Shown here: positions 8,279 to 17,379 of the stretch, in pieces
How the letters are laid out: every line of letters begins with the position of its first letter
Numbering within the stretch: the first letter of the stretch is position 1
Assembly (NCBI GenBank): GCA_019930625.1
Contig: CP082844.1
Coordinates: forward strand, 4,216,001 to 4,280,000
Reading direction: 5' to 3'
Source of the DNA: Nocardia asteroides
GTDB taxonomy: Bacteria > Actinomycetota > Actinomycetes > Mycobacteriales > Mycobacteriaceae
DNA: 64,000 nucleotides
Made by a program: the position numbers and the translations under genes
The notes under the pieces: model-generated
What the model saw: only the letters and a program-made list of their open reading frames with translations
What the model was told of the DNA's origin: nothing
Database searches by the model: none

Positions 8279-9970
8279 GTGCCACCTTCCCAAGGATCGG
8301 CGCACCCGCTCCGGTTGCTCGGCGTCTATGCCGCGCTGCTGGCCGTGGTCTATGCGCTGGTGTTCTTCACCGGTGACAAGTCCCCGACACCCAAGCTCGG
8401 TATCGATCTGCAGGGTGGCACCCGGGTCACGCTGTCCGCACGCACGCCCGACGGCAGCAAGCCGAGCCAGGACAGCCTGAAGAAGGCGCAGGACATCATC
8501 GAGAACCGCGTCAACGGTCTCGGCGTCGGTGGCTCCGAGGTCGTCATCGACGGCGACAACATCGTGATCACCGTGCCCGGCGACGACGGGCAGCAGGCGC
8601 GCGCGCTGGCGACGACCGCCAAGCTCTACATCCGCCCCGTGCTGCAGGCCGTTCCCGCGACAGGACGCGGCGCCACCCCGCAGACCGCACCGGGCACGCA
8701 ACCCGCCCCCGCCGCGCAGCCGGAGACGACCGCGACGCCGGACACGCCGGAGACGACGGAGACGACGGAGACGACGCAGCCCACGCCCGCTCCGCAGCAG
8801 CGTGTGTTCCCCGCCCAGCAGCCGACCCAGCCGCCGGCCGATCCCGCCCTGACGCCCACCGAAGAGGCCACCAGGGAGATCCAGGCCGCCAAGGCGCTGC
8901 GGCAGAGCGCCGATCCGGCCGTGCAGCAGACCGCGCTGGCCACCCTGGACTGCGCGAAGGCCGATCCGCTCATCGGCAACGACGATCCGGCGCTTCCGCT
9001 GGTCACCTGCTCGACCGACGGCACCGAGGTCTTCCTGCTGGACAAGAGCCGCATCGACGGCCAGGAGATCAAGGACGCCACCTCGGGCCTGAACCAGCAG
9101 CAGGCCAGGCACGAGGTCTACCTGGACTTCAAGTCCGGCGGCAGTGACGCATGGGCCTCGCTCACCGGCGAGTACGTCTACAAGCGGGTCGCCTTCGTGC
9201 TCGACTCGAAGGTGGTCAGCGCCCCGGTCGTGCAGCAGGGCCCGCAACAGGGCGGCCGCACCCAGATCTCGGGCAACTTCACCGCGACGTCGGCGAAGGA
9301 GCTGGCGAACACACTGAAGTACGGCTCGCTGCCGCTGTCGTTCCAGACCTCCGAAGCCGAGACGGTCTCCGCGACGCTCGGCCTGTCGTCGCTGAAAGCC
9401 GGTCTGATCGCGGGTGCGGTCGGTCTGGCCGTGGTGTTGCTCTACTGCCTGGTGTACTACCGGATGCTGGGCTTCGTCACCGGCTTGTCCCTGGTCGCCT
9501 CCGGCTTGGCCGTCTACGGCATCATGGTGCTGCTCGGGCGCTGGATCGGCTTCACCCTCGACCTAGCCGGCATCGCCGGTCTGATCATCGGTATCGGTAT
9601 GACCGCCGACTCGTTCGTGGTGTTCTTCGAACGAATCAAGGACGAGATGCGCGAGGGCCGCAGCTTCCGTTCCGCGGCCCCACGCGGCTGGCAGCGCGCC
9701 CGCCGGACCATCCTGTCCGGCAACGCCGTCAGTTTCATCGCGGCGGCCGTGCTGTACATCCTGGCCGTCGGCCAGGTGAAGGGCTTCGCGTTCACCCTCG
9801 GTCTCACCACGATCCTCGACGTCGTGGTGGTGTTCCTGGTCACCTCGCCGCTGGTGTTGCTCGCTTCGCGGACGGCGTTCTGGTCCAAACCGTCGGTGAA
9901 CGGCCTCGGCGCGATCCAGCAGATCGCCCGCGAGCGGAAGGCGGCCCAGGCCGCCGTCGGGAAGGCGTGA
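8279..9970 (+). CDS. secD: Protein translocase subunit SecD
   Basis: SecD, with SecF, uses the proton motive force to complete protein export through SecYEG. The 563-residue protein has an N-terminal membrane helix ([18 protein letters not shown]), the [10 protein letters not shown] motif that begins the periplasmic P1 domain, and C-terminal transmembrane segments containing [28 protein letters not shown] cut to its RND-like core, [10 protein letters not shown]. An unusual Pro/Thr/Gln-rich linker lies at about residues 140-200 (repeated ETTETT units); such insertions occur in actinobacterial SecD. GTG at 8279 is the start. secF follows 7 bp later. Confidence 0.96.
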   Translation: MPPSQGSAHPLRLLGVYAALLAVVYALVFFTGDKSPTPKLGIDLQGGTRVTLSARTPDGSKPSQDSLKKAQDIIENRVNGLGVGGSEVVIDGDNIVITVPGDDGQQARALATTAKLYIRPVLQAVPATGRGATPQTAPGTQPAPAAQPETTATPDTPETTETTETTQPTPAPQQRVFPAQQPTQPPADPALTPTEEATREIQAAKALRQSADPAVQQTALATLDCAKADPLIGNDDPALPLVTCSTDGTEVFLLDKSRIDGQEIKDATSGLNQQQARHEVYLDFKSGGSDAWASLTGEYVYKRVAFVLDSKVVSAPVVQQGPQQGGRTQISGNFTATSAKELANTLKYGSLPLSFQTSEAETVSATLGLSSLKAGLIAGAVGLAVVLLYCLVYYRMLGFVTGLSLVASGLAVYGIMVLLGRWIGFTLDLAGIAGLIIGIGMTADSFVVFFERIKDEMREGRSFRSAAPRGWQRARRTILSGNAVSFIAAAVLYILAVGQVKGFAFTLGLTTILDVVVVFLVTSPLVLLASRTAFWSKPSVNGLGAIQQIARERKAAQAAVGKA

Positions 9971-9977
9971 GGACGCG

Positions 9978-11213
9978 ATGACCAACAGCCACACCACTCC
10001 CTCGCTCGACAAGTCGAGCGCCACCGAGACCACCGACGTGTTCCCGGCGCTCACCGAGCCGCGGCCACCCGAGCACGGCTTCTTCACCCGCCTCTACACC
10101 GGCACCGGCGCGATCGACGTCATCGGCAAGCGCCGGATGTGGTATCTGATCACCGCCGTGATCGTGCTCGTCTCGCTGGCCAGCATCCTGTTCCGGGGCT
10201 TCAATTTCGGCATCGATTTCGAGGGCGGTTCGCGCATCCAGTTCCCCGCGGGGAACGCGACCACCAGCGCGGTGGAGGACGTCTACCGCGGCGCGATCGG
10301 CACCGACCCGGTCTCGGTGCAGACCGTCGGCACCGGGGCCTCGGCCACCATGCTGATCCGCTCCGAGGCGCTGGACCAGAAGCAGGTGGAGGCGGTGAAC
10401 AACGCGCTGTTCGCCGAATTCCAGCCGAAGGACAAGAACGGCAACCCGAGCCTGGCCGCGATCAGCACCTCCGACGTCAGCGAGACCTGGGGCAGCCAGA
10501 TCACCCGCAAAGCGCTCATCGCGCTCGCGGTGTTCCTCGTGCTCGTCGCGGTCTACATCGCGGTCCGCTTCGAGACGCACATGGCCCTGGCGGCCCTGGC
10601 GGCGATGGCCTTCGACGTCAGCGTCACCGCGGGCGTGTACTCGCTCGTGGGGTTCGAGGTCACCCCGGCGACGGTGATCGGCATCCTGACCATCCTCGGC
10701 TTCTCGCTCTACGACTCGGTCGTCGTGTTCGACAAGGTCGAGGAGAACACCCACGGGATCCTGCACTTGACCCGGCGCACCTACGGTGAGCAGGCCAACC
10801 TCGCGGTGAACCAGACACTCATGCGTTCGATCAACACCGCCTTGATCGGCATCCTGCCGATCGTCGGCTTGATGGTGATCGCGGTGTGGATGCTGGGCGT
10901 CGGCACACTCAAGGACCTAGCCTTGGTGCAGCTGGTCGGCCTGCTGGTCGGCACGTACTCCTCGATCTTCTTCGCGACGCCACTGCTGGTGTCGATCAAG
11001 GAGCGCTGGGGCCCAGTGGCGACCCACACCAAGAAGGTTCTGGCGAAGCGGGCCGGTGCGGCCGGCGCCCGTGCGGGTATCGCCGCCGAGCGCCGGGCGC
11101 GCGGGGCAGCGGGCCGGGACTTCGACGAGACTCCGCGCCGACAGCGCGAGGCCGCGCAGGCGCCGCGCCCCGGCGCGCGCCCGAGCGGGAAACGACACAA
11201 GAGGCGGAACTGA
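9978..11213 (+). CDS. secF: Protein translocase subunit SecF
   Basis: The 411-residue SecF has a first membrane helix (MWYLITAVIVLVSLASILF), the FNFGIDFEGGSRIQFP motif of the SecF periplasmic domain, and the conserved LTILGFSLYDSVVVFDKVEEN sequence, here cut to GFSLYDSVVVFDKV, in the fourth helix. The C-terminal tail after the last helix is strongly basic and Ala/Arg-rich (about residues 360-411), which suggests a cytoplasmic, ribosome- or membrane-facing extension. It completes the yajC-secD-secF operon and is 18 bp upstream of a lipoprotein gene. Confidence 0.96.
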   Translation: MTNSHTTPSLDKSSATETTDVFPALTEPRPPEHGFFTRLYTGTGAIDVIGKRRMWYLITAVIVLVSLASILFRGFNFGIDFEGGSRIQFPAGNATTSAVEDVYRGAIGTDPVSVQTVGTGASATMLIRSEALDQKQVEAVNNALFAEFQPKDKNGNPSLAAISTSDVSETWGSQITRKALIALAVFLVLVAVYIAVRFETHMALAALAAMAFDVSVTAGVYSLVGFEVTPATVIGILTILGFSLYDSVVVFDKVEENTHGILHLTRRTYGEQANLAVNQTLMRSINTALIGILPIVGLMVIAVWMLGVGTLKDLALVQLVGLLVGTYSSIFFATPLLVSIKERWGPVATHTKKVLAKRAGAAGARAGIAAERRARGAAGRDFDETPRRQREAAQAPRPGARPSGKRHKRRN

Positions 11214-11231
11214 CACCAGGCAGGGGGTTTC

Positions 11232-12953
11232 ATGCGACAGCCACGCAGGGCGGTACGACTGATCGGAGCGCTCGTTGCGGGCACGCTGGCCGCCGGGCTG
11301 ATGGTCGGCTGCTCGAGCAAGAACCAGGTGCCCTCCATCGGTTACGCGACCGATGCAACCATCGCCACCTATAACGGCGGCAGCACGCTAGGGGCCGGTT
11401 CCGGCTCCGTCGCGGTGTTCTCGCGGGTGCTCACCGGATTCTTCTACACCGGTCCCGACGGCCAGCAAGTCGCCGACACCGACTTCGGGACCGCCAAGGA
11501 GGTGCCGGGCGAGTCGCAGACCATCCAGTACCGCCTCAACCCCGACGGCGTGTACTCCGACGGGGTCCCGACCTCGTGCGACGACTTGGTGCTGGCCTGG
11601 GCCGCCCGCAGCGGGCGGTACACCAAACCTGGGGACCGGGGACCGGTTCCGCTCTTCGACGCCGCGGGCACCAGCGGCTACGACGCCATCGAGCGGGTCG
11701 ATTGCCAGCCCGGCTCGCGGGATGCCACGGTGGTGTTCCGGCCCGGGCGCCGGTACCTGCCGTGGCGCAACCTGTTCGCGGCCGGTGAGCTGATGCCCGC
11801 GCACGTCGCGGCCCGGGTGGCGAACGTGCCCAACGTCGTTTCGGCGTTGCAGACCGGCGACCCGAACGCCCTCGGCCGGATCGCGGAGTTCTGGAACACC
11901 GGATGGACCATCCCGGCCGACGGCCGCTTGGACCTGTCGCGCTTCCCCTCGTCGGGGCCGTACCGCATCGAATCCTTCGGCAAGGAGGACGGTTTGGTGC
12001 TGGTCGCCAACGAGCGCTGGTGGGGCAACAAACCGGCGACCGGGCGAATCGTGGTGTGGCCGAAGACGTTCGATGTGCAACAGAAGGTCGGCGAGAACGC
12101 CGTCGGCGTGCTGGACGTGGGCGCGAATTCGGTGAAAGACCTGAATCTGAGCGGCTTCTCGGTGCAGACACTGCCCGGACGGGGCGCCGAGCAGTTGGTA
12201 CTCACGACCGGTGGAGTGTTCGCCTCGGTGGAGGCGCGCCGTGCTTTCGCGCTGTGCCTGCCGCGGCAGACACTGTTCGACAAGCTCGGCAAGGTGCCCG
12301 ACGCACCGAAGACCGGGCTCGGCTCCGGCCCGCTCAACGCCCACATCGTGCAGCAGGATTCCCTGCTCTACCCGGCGGTCATCAGCGCGTCGAACAAGTA
12401 CTCCGGCGGCGACGTGGCGAACTCGACCAGGGCGGTCGCGGCCTCCGGTGCGCCGAACCCGACCGTCCGGATCGGCTACCTGGGGCCGGACGATCGCCGC
12501 GCGCAGACCGTCTCCATGATCGCCGAAGCCTGTAAACCGGCGGGTATCACCGTGGTGGACGCCGGCTCGTCCGATTTCACTCCCACCCGGCTCACCGAGG
12601 GCAAGGTCGACGCCGTCCTGGGCAGCACCGCGTCGTCTTCCGGTCCGGCGGGCTCGATCGCGGGAGTGGCCGCGACCAGTGCGTTGCGCACCGGTAGCGG
12701 GCTCAATTTCGGGCGGTTCGGCAACGGCCGTTACGATGCGATCACCGAGCAGCTCGGGGCCGACGACAGCTCGGCCGCCCAGCTGAATCTGCTCACCGAG
12801 GCCGAAAACCTGCTGTGGGCGGAGCTGCCGAGCATTCCGTTGTTCGCCACCCCGCGCACGATCGCCTTCGGCAAGGGGCTGCGCAACGGGATCGCCGCCC
12901 CCACCCAGGCCGGATCCGGCTGGAACATGGACCGGTGGGTGCTCGAGCGGTGA
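11232..12953 (+). CDS. ABC transporter substrate-binding lipoprotein, family 5 (peptide type)
   Basis: The 573-residue protein has a lipoprotein signal peptide ending in LMVGC (lipid-modified Cys at about residue 27). A full-length family 5 solute-binding domain (DppA/OppA-like) follows, with FPSSGPYRIESFGKEDGLVL cut to SGPYRIESF, a hallmark of this family. No permease or ATPase genes lie beside it. The same orphan lipoprotein sits between secF and apt in M. tuberculosis (Rv2585c), so its place is ancestral. The ligand, and whether it still serves transport, are unknown. Confidence 0.88.
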   Translation: MRQPRRAVRLIGALVAGTLAAGLMVGCSSKNQVPSIGYATDATIATYNGGSTLGAGSGSVAVFSRVLTGFFYTGPDGQQVADTDFGTAKEVPGESQTIQYRLNPDGVYSDGVPTSCDDLVLAWAARSGRYTKPGDRGPVPLFDAAGTSGYDAIERVDCQPGSRDATVVFRPGRRYLPWRNLFAAGELMPAHVAARVANVPNVVSALQTGDPNALGRIAEFWNTGWTIPADGRLDLSRFPSSGPYRIESFGKEDGLVLVANERWWGNKPATGRIVVWPKTFDVQQKVGENAVGVLDVGANSVKDLNLSGFSVQTLPGRGAEQLVLTTGGVFASVEARRAFALCLPRQTLFDKLGKVPDAPKTGLGSGPLNAHIVQQDSLLYPAVISASNKYSGGDVANSTRAVAASGAPNPTVRIGYLGPDDRRAQTVSMIAEACKPAGITVVDAGSSDFTPTRLTEGKVDAVLGSTASSSGPAGSIAGVAATSALRTGSGLNFGRFGNGRYDAITEQLGADDSSAAQLNLLTEAENLLWAELPSIPLFATPRTIAFGKGLRNGIAAPTQAGSGWNMDRWVLER

Positions 12954-12990
12954 CAGACGGTGTGGGTGATGTGATCATGGAGAGGTGTCG

Positions 12991-13563
12991 ATGAGCAAGC
13001 ATGCGGCAATCGAGTCCGAGGACATAGCCGCCGAACGGACCACCAATGCCGCACGAGTGGTCGACCGTTTGACTCGCTGGCACGACGACTTCCCCACACC
13101 GGGTGTGCGTTTCGCCGATCTCACCCCGGTGTTCGCCGACGCCGAGGGCTTCCGCGCGGTGATCGACTGCCTGGCCGCGTGCGCGCCCGACGCCGACCTG
13201 GTGGCGGGGGTCGACGCTCGCGGCTTCCTGCTCGGGGCCGGTGTCGCCGCGACCCTCGGCACCGGTGTGCTCGCGATCCGCAAAGCGGGCAAGCTGCCGC
13301 CGCCGGTGATCAGCCGGGAGTACAGCCTGGAGTACGGCACCGCCGCGTTGGAGATTCCCGCGGACGGCATCGAGCTGGCGGGGCGGCGGATCCTGCTGCT
13401 GGACGACGTGCTCGCCACCGGTGGCACGCTGGCCGCGGCCGCCGAACTCTTCAAGCAGGCCGGCGCCGAGGTGGCCGCCGCCGCGGTCGTGCTGGAACTG
13501 GGCTTCCTCGGCGGGCGCGAACGGCAGGGCGACTACCCGCTGACCTCGATCGTCCACATCTGA
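12991..13563 (+). CDS. apt: Adenine phosphoribosyltransferase
   Basis: Apt converts adenine and PRPP to AMP and pyrophosphate in purine salvage. The 190-residue protein has the PRPP-binding motif RILLLDDVLATGGTL near residue 130, the adenine-binding region WHDDFPTPGVRFADLTPVF, and VAGVDARGFLLG. I prefer ATG at 12991, which is 5 bp after GGAGAGG; a GTG at 12985 overlaps that site. As in M. tuberculosis it lies downstream of secDF and the lipoprotein gene, but here about 6.4 kb of extra genes separate it from relA. Confidence 0.95.
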   Translation: MSKHAAIESEDIAAERTTNAARVVDRLTRWHDDFPTPGVRFADLTPVFADAEGFRAVIDCLAACAPDADLVAGVDARGFLLGAGVAATLGTGVLAIRKAGKLPPPVISREYSLEYGTAALEIPADGIELAGRRILLLDDVLATGGTLAAAAELFKQAGAEVAAAAVVLELGFLGGRERQGDYPLTSIVHI

Positions 13564-13667
13564 GCCAGAGCAAGACCGGGTGCGCGGGATCTCCCGCGAC
13601 CGCGGCCATCGGTGGCCGCGCGGAAACTTCGTTGCCCGCAACCGGCGTCGGCTGCCGGGATCGCGGC

Positions 13668-14273
13668 ATGCGAACCGACGAGCCGCTGCGCCGGATCCGG
13701 GCGGTCTACGACGAGCACACCATCGTCGTCTACCAGGCGTACGCGCCGGAGATCGCTGAACCAGCCCTTGCCGCAGGCACTTTCGTCGCCCCGTTCCGCC
13801 GGGAGCGGATGACGTGGGTCAAGCCCTCGTTCCTGTGGATGATGTATCGCTGCGGGTGGGCGAGCAAGCCCGGCCAAGAGCGCGTCTTGGCCGTCACCAT
13901 CACCCGAGCCGGGTTCGAATGGGCGCTGGCGCATTCCTGCCTGAGCCACTACGAGCCGAAACTCCATTCGAACCGAAAGGCATGGGCCGAGCGGCTCGAA
14001 GCGAGTCCGGTGCGCATCCAATGGGACCCGGAACGCGATCTCGGGCATCGGCCACTGTCGTACCGCTCCTTGCAAGTGGGCTTGGGCGGCATCGCCGTGG
14101 GACACTGCGTCGACCGCTGGATCACCGGTATCCCTGATGTCACGCCGGAGGTGCGGGCAGCTGCGGCAGATGGTAGCCGCCGGAAAGCTGGAGGCGGCGG
14201 CTCGTTGGCTTCCGGACGAGGGCCCTATCCGCTGCCTGCCGCCGCGGCGGCCGTCGTCGGCGCGTCGTCCTGA
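13668..14273 (+). CDS. DUF4291 family protein
   Basis: The 201-residue protein matches DUF4291 over its length: RIRAVYDEHTIVVYQAYAPEIA at the start (cut here to YDEHTIVVYQAY), then FRRERMTWVKPSFLWMMYRC, and a C-terminal WDPERD region. The family has no firmly known activity; it occurs widely in bacteria and some fungi. ATG at 13668 gives the normal family N-terminus although the frame is open upstream. The last 40 residues are low-complexity and may be lineage-specific. It is the first gene of the block inserted between apt and relA. Confidence 0.85.
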   Translation: MRTDEPLRRIRAVYDEHTIVVYQAYAPEIAEPALAAGTFVAPFRRERMTWVKPSFLWMMYRCGWASKPGQERVLAVTITRAGFEWALAHSCLSHYEPKLHSNRKAWAERLEASPVRIQWDPERDLGHRPLSYRSLQVGLGGIAVGHCVDRWITGIPDVTPEVRAAAADGSRRKAGGGGSLASGRGPYPLPAAAAAVVGASS

Positions 14274-14331
14274 CCGCAGAAGTGTGATCCGGATCGCACT
14301 GGCGCATCCGGCCGAGTTGTGTTTAACCTGG

Positions 14332-14382
14332 ATGAGTCTTATCCCCGTTGATCGGAGTTCTGCCGTTGCTCATCTGAGGTAG
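14332..14382 (+). CDS. Possible 16-codon leader ORF upstream of the ABC-F gene
   Basis: ATG at 14332 opens a 16-residue frame (MSLIPVDRSSAVAHLR) that ends in TAG at 14380-14382, 57 nt before the ABC-F start. A TTTAAC element a few bases upstream could be a -10 box, giving a leaderless transcript. A small hairpin (ACGGC 14391-14395 / GCCGT 14408-14412) follows. Several antibiotic-resistance ABC-F genes are induced by ribosome stalling on such leaders. That this short frame is translated is unproven. Confidence 0.35.
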   Translation: MSLIPVDRSSAVAHLR

Positions 14383-14439
14383 CCACTCGTACGGCCCGCA
14401 TTCGCGCGCCGTGTTTCGTTGCAACCTCTGGGAGCTGGC

Positions 14440-16029
14440 ATGACCAATCTGTCTTTTTCCGATCTCACTTTCGGCTGGCCGGACGGCACCCCGGTTTTCG
14501 AGGGGCTGGATGCCGTCCTCGGCCCTGGTCACATCGGCTTGGTCGGTGGAAACGGTGCGGGCAAGTCCACGTTGCTGCGATTGATCGCGGGGGAGCTGAG
14601 ACCGATTCGTGGATCCATCACGGTCAGCGGGCAGCTCGGGTATCTGCGCCAGGATCTCGGTCTGGGCGCGGGGCAGCGCGTCGACGCGGTACTCGGCATC
14701 GCGGAAGTCCGAAAAGCGCTGCACCGCATCGAGTCCGGCCAGGGTGATGACGCCGACTTCGACCTCGTCGGAAACAACTGGGACGTCGAGGAGCGGGCGT
14801 TGGCGTTGTTGGCCCGGCTCGGCCTGCACTACGTCGCGGACTCGGTGCGACAGCTCGATCGCACACTCGACACCCTCTCCGGCGGCGAGACGGTGCTGCT
14901 CGGACTGGTCGCCGAGCTGCTCGCCGAGCCCGACGTGCTCTTGCTGGACGAACCGACGAACAACCTGGATCAGGTGGCTCGCGGGCGGCTCTACGAGGTG
15001 GTCGGTCAGTTCTCCGGCACGGTGCTCACGGTCAGTCACGATCGTGAGCTGCTGGAGCGGATGACGTCCATCGCGGAGCTGCGCCACGGCGAACTCCGGT
15101 TGTTCGGCGGGAATTTCAGCGAGTACGAGCGGATCGTCGCCGCAGAGCAGGAAGCGGCCCGCGCGGCGATCCGGGATGCGCGCAGCGACGTCCGCAAGCA
15201 GGCACGCGAACTCGTCGAGGCGCGCGTCAAGCTGGATCGCAGACAGCGGTACGGGCAGAAGATGTGGGACCAGAAGCGGGAGCCGAAAATCATCATGGCC
15301 GAACGCAAACGGCAGGCGCAGGTGTCGGCCGGCAAGCTGCGCAACAACCACATCGAAAAGCTCGACACCGCCAAGGAACAGCTCGAGCAGGCCAAGGAGC
15401 TGTTGCGCGACGATCGGGAGATCCGGGTGGAGCTGCCCGACACGCGGCTGTATCCCGGCCAGGACGTGATCGAGCTGGACCAGGTCGAGCTGGCGTGCGG
15501 GCCGACGGTGACGTTGCGGATCTGCGGGCCCGAGCGGATCGCGTTGACCGGCCGCAACGGCGTCGGAAAGACGACGCTGTTGCGACGCGTCGCGCAGGAA
15601 GGGCCGAAGGTGCCGTGGCGGATGCTGCCGCAGCGCCTGGACGTGTTCGACGAGCGGCGATCGGTATTCGAGAACGTCGCCTCGACGGCGCCGCACGCGT
15701 CGGCGGAGCGGATCCGGGCGCAGTTGGCCCGCTTCCTGTTCCGGGGCGCGGACGCCGACGTCGCTGCCGCGGCGCTGTCCGGCGGTGAACGGTTGCGTGC
15801 GGCGCTGGCCATGCTGCTGCTGGCCGATCCGGCGCCGCGGCTGCTGCTGCTGGACGAGCCGACCAACAACCTCGACCTGCCCAGTCTGGAGCACCTCACC
15901 CAGGCGCTGGCCGGCTTCGAGGGCGCGCTGATCGTGGTCAGTCACGATCCGCGCTTCCTCGACGAGATCGGGGTGACCCGGCGCCTCGAGCTGACCGCGG
16001 AGGGGCTGTCGGAGACGCTGGTGACCTGA
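14440..16029 (+). CDS. ABC-F subfamily ATPase (ribosome-protection type)
   Basis: The 529-residue protein has two ATP-binding cassettes and no membrane segments. The first has Walker A GGNGAGKST, signature LSGGE and Walker B LLLDEPTNNLD. The second has GRNGVGKTT, LSGGE and a second LLLDEPTNNLD. Between them lies a charged helical linker (about residues 230-340, with KQARELVEARVKLDRRQRYG). ABC-F proteins bind the ribosomal E site; some displace macrolide, lincosamide or pleuromutilin antibiotics, others tune translation. ATG at 14440 follows a GGGAGC site. The short upstream ORF hints at drug-inducible control, but the substrate class cannot be fixed here. Confidence 0.9.
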   Translation: MTNLSFSDLTFGWPDGTPVFEGLDAVLGPGHIGLVGGNGAGKSTLLRLIAGELRPIRGSITVSGQLGYLRQDLGLGAGQRVDAVLGIAEVRKALHRIESGQGDDADFDLVGNNWDVEERALALLARLGLHYVADSVRQLDRTLDTLSGGETVLLGLVAELLAEPDVLLLDEPTNNLDQVARGRLYEVVGQFSGTVLTVSHDRELLERMTSIAELRHGELRLFGGNFSEYERIVAAEQEAARAAIRDARSDVRKQARELVEARVKLDRRQRYGQKMWDQKREPKIIMAERKRQAQVSAGKLRNNHIEKLDTAKEQLEQAKELLRDDREIRVELPDTRLYPGQDVIELDQVELACGPTVTLRICGPERIALTGRNGVGKTTLLRRVAQEGPKVPWRMLPQRLDVFDERRSVFENVASTAPHASAERIRAQLARFLFRGADADVAAAALSGGERLRAALAMLLLADPAPRLLLLDEPTNNLDLPSLEHLTQALAGFEGALIVVSHDPRFLDEIGVTRRLELTAEGLSETLVT

Positions 16030-16041
16030 CTCGCCGTCGAT

Positions 16042-16058
16042 CCGGCCACGGTGGCCGG
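16042..16058. terminator. Hairpin between convergent genes
   Basis: CCGGCCA-CGG-TGGCCGG forms a perfect 7-bp stem with a 3-nt loop in the 39-bp gap between the ABC-F gene and the convergent NTF2-like gene. It could act in both directions. Confidence 0.55.
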
Positions 16059-16068
16059 TGCGCGGTGG

Positions 16069-16482
16069 CTACGCGGCCCTGGCGGCGCGCCGCAGGACGC
16101 CGGGGTGCCGGAACAGGCCGGGTGCCAACCGCACCGCGAGGTAGGTGAGCGTGAGCCAGGGTCGTAAGTGCGGCTGCAACGTGCGGATGCGCCCGTGCTC
16201 GTCGAGGCCGAGCACCAGCGCCTCGGTCAGCCGGAACGGCCCGATCGTGGCGCTGGCAAGCAGGACGCGCCGCGTGCCCGCGCCGATCTCTTCGGTCCAG
16301 CGCAAGCCGGTGAGGCTGCCGTAGGCCGCCGAGAGCAGCACCCGCAGATCGTCTCGGCCGCGGAACACCAGCCGGCCCGACAACGGCGAGATCAGTTCCG
16401 CGTCAGGCGCCAAGACCTGCGTCAGCGCATCGATGTCACCGGTCTCGGTCGCCCTGCGGAACTCGGCAATCGCATCGGACAT
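16069..16482 (-). CDS. NTF2-like (SnoaL-type) protein
   Basis: The 137-residue protein has the NTF2-fold pattern of small SnoaL-like proteins: an N-terminal helix with FRRATETGDIDALTQVLAPDAELISPLSG (core DIDALTQVLAPDAELI), a central FRGRDDLRVLLSAAY helix, then beta strands. It resembles the C-terminal SnoaL domain of SigJ-type ECF sigma factors but lacks sigma regions. No catalytic assignment is safe. It is divergent from an HxlR regulator whose palindromic operator fills the 79-bp gap, so it is the likely regulated gene. Confidence 0.7.
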   Translation of the reverse strand: MSDAIAEFRRATETGDIDALTQVLAPDAELISPLSGRLVFRGRDDLRVLLSAAYGSLTGLRWTEEIGAGTRRVLLASATIGPFRLTEALVLGLDEHGRIRTLQPHLRPWLTLTYLAVRLAPGLFRHPGVLRRAARAA

Positions 16483-16517
16483 GTCCGCTCACCCCTTTTC
16501 TCGTCGATCGTCCGAAC

Positions 16518-16552
16518 CTAGTTCAAGTCACTTGCAAAAAGCAACGGACTAG
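16518..16552. promoter_or_regulatory. Nested palindromes, HxlR operator candidate
   Basis: Three symmetric elements overlap in the divergent gap: CTAGT (16518-16522) with ACTAG (16548-16552), CAAGT-C-ACTTG at 16524-16534, and TTGC-AAAAA-GCAA at 16532-16544. The region is AT-richer than its surroundings and lies 10 bp before the hxlR-like start, which suits autoregulation by a winged-helix dimer. Confidence 0.6.
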
Positions 16553-16561
16553 ACTGGCCTG

Positions 16562-17071
16562 ATGGCCAAGGCTGCTTTCTCCGACATCGTCTGCTCGATC
16601 GCGCGCACGGTCGACGCGATCGGGGAGCGCTGGACGCCGCTGATCCTTCGTGACCTGTTCGTCGGGCTGACCCGGTTCGAGGATCTCCGCCGCGATCTCG
16701 GCATCGCCTCGAACGTGCTGGCCGCGCGTCTGGATGGGCTGCAGGAGCACGGCATCGTCGAAAAGCGGGCCTACCAGTCGAATCCGGTGCGCTACGAGTA
16801 CCTGCTCACCGAACGTGGGCGCGACTTGTATCCAGTGCTCACCATGTTGATCAGCTGGGGCGACAAATGGCTGGCGGGCGCCGAAGGGCCGCCCGCCGTC
16901 GTGGTGCATCGCGACTGCGGGCGGCCGACGGCCGGTGTGGTGGTGTGCCGGGAGTGTGGCGAGCCGCTCACCGCGACCGACGTCCGGTGGCTGCCCGGCC
17001 CGGGTGGCAGGCAGGGGCCGGGAACGATGCTCATCGGCGGCTTGCTCGACGCCGAGCGGGCCGAGAACTGA
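16562..17071 (+). CDS. HxlR-family winged-helix transcriptional regulator
   Basis: The 169-residue protein has the HxlR signature CSIARTVDAIGERWTPLILR (core GERWTPLILRDLF), then the recognition-helix region RFEDLRRDLGIASNVLAARLDGL and the wing KRAYQSNPVRYEYLLTERG (core SNPVRYEYLLT). After the DNA-binding domain, a short C-terminal module has Cys residues spaced like a zinc ribbon (HRDCGRP, then VCRECGEP). HxlR proteins often sense electrophiles, disulfide stress or aldehydes through Cys; the zinc-binding role here is inferred. It is divergent from the NTF2-like gene. Confidence 0.9.
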   Translation: MAKAAFSDIVCSIARTVDAIGERWTPLILRDLFVGLTRFEDLRRDLGIASNVLAARLDGLQEHGIVEKRAYQSNPVRYEYLLTERGRDLYPVLTMLISWGDKWLAGAEGPPAVVVHRDCGRPTAGVVVCRECGEPLTATDVRWLPGPGGRQGPGTMLIGGLLDAERAEN

Positions 17072-17379
17072 TCCGCGCACGTCTCATGTGTCGGAATGGG
17101 TTGCCACGCTGAAGATCTACCTGCCCGGAAGGTGACTCCGAACGTGCTCGATCGAGCCCGATAGTCGAAGGTGCCGTGCGGGCGACTTTCCCTGGCGGCC
17201 CTCCCGGGTCCGGCGCGTACCGGCAAACACCGTCGAAGCGACCGGCCGGCCTGCCGCGGTATGGGCCTCCGGCGCTCAGGAATGAACGGCGTACTCACCG
17301 CGGGGCGGGTTGTTGCCCGCATCGCGGTTCGGACGCGGACCGGCACCACCACGGTTCCGTGTGGGCGCGGATACTTCGG
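17072..17379. other. Intergenic stretch without a recognisable gene
   Basis: These 308 bp separate the convergent hxlR-like and ynfA genes. Short frames exist on both strands, but none shows a ribosome binding site together with protein-like composition. No strong hairpin or repeat was found. Confidence 0.5.

Noticed and set aside
8698..8830. Thr/Pro repeats in secD taken as a tandem repeat or frameshift
   Set aside because: The frame stays open and the composition is a normal disordered insertion of actinobacterial SecD.
13900..13930. GGTTCGAAT motif resembling a tRNA T-loop
   Set aside because: It lies inside the DUF4291 coding sequence, and no acceptor or anticodon arms can be formed around it.
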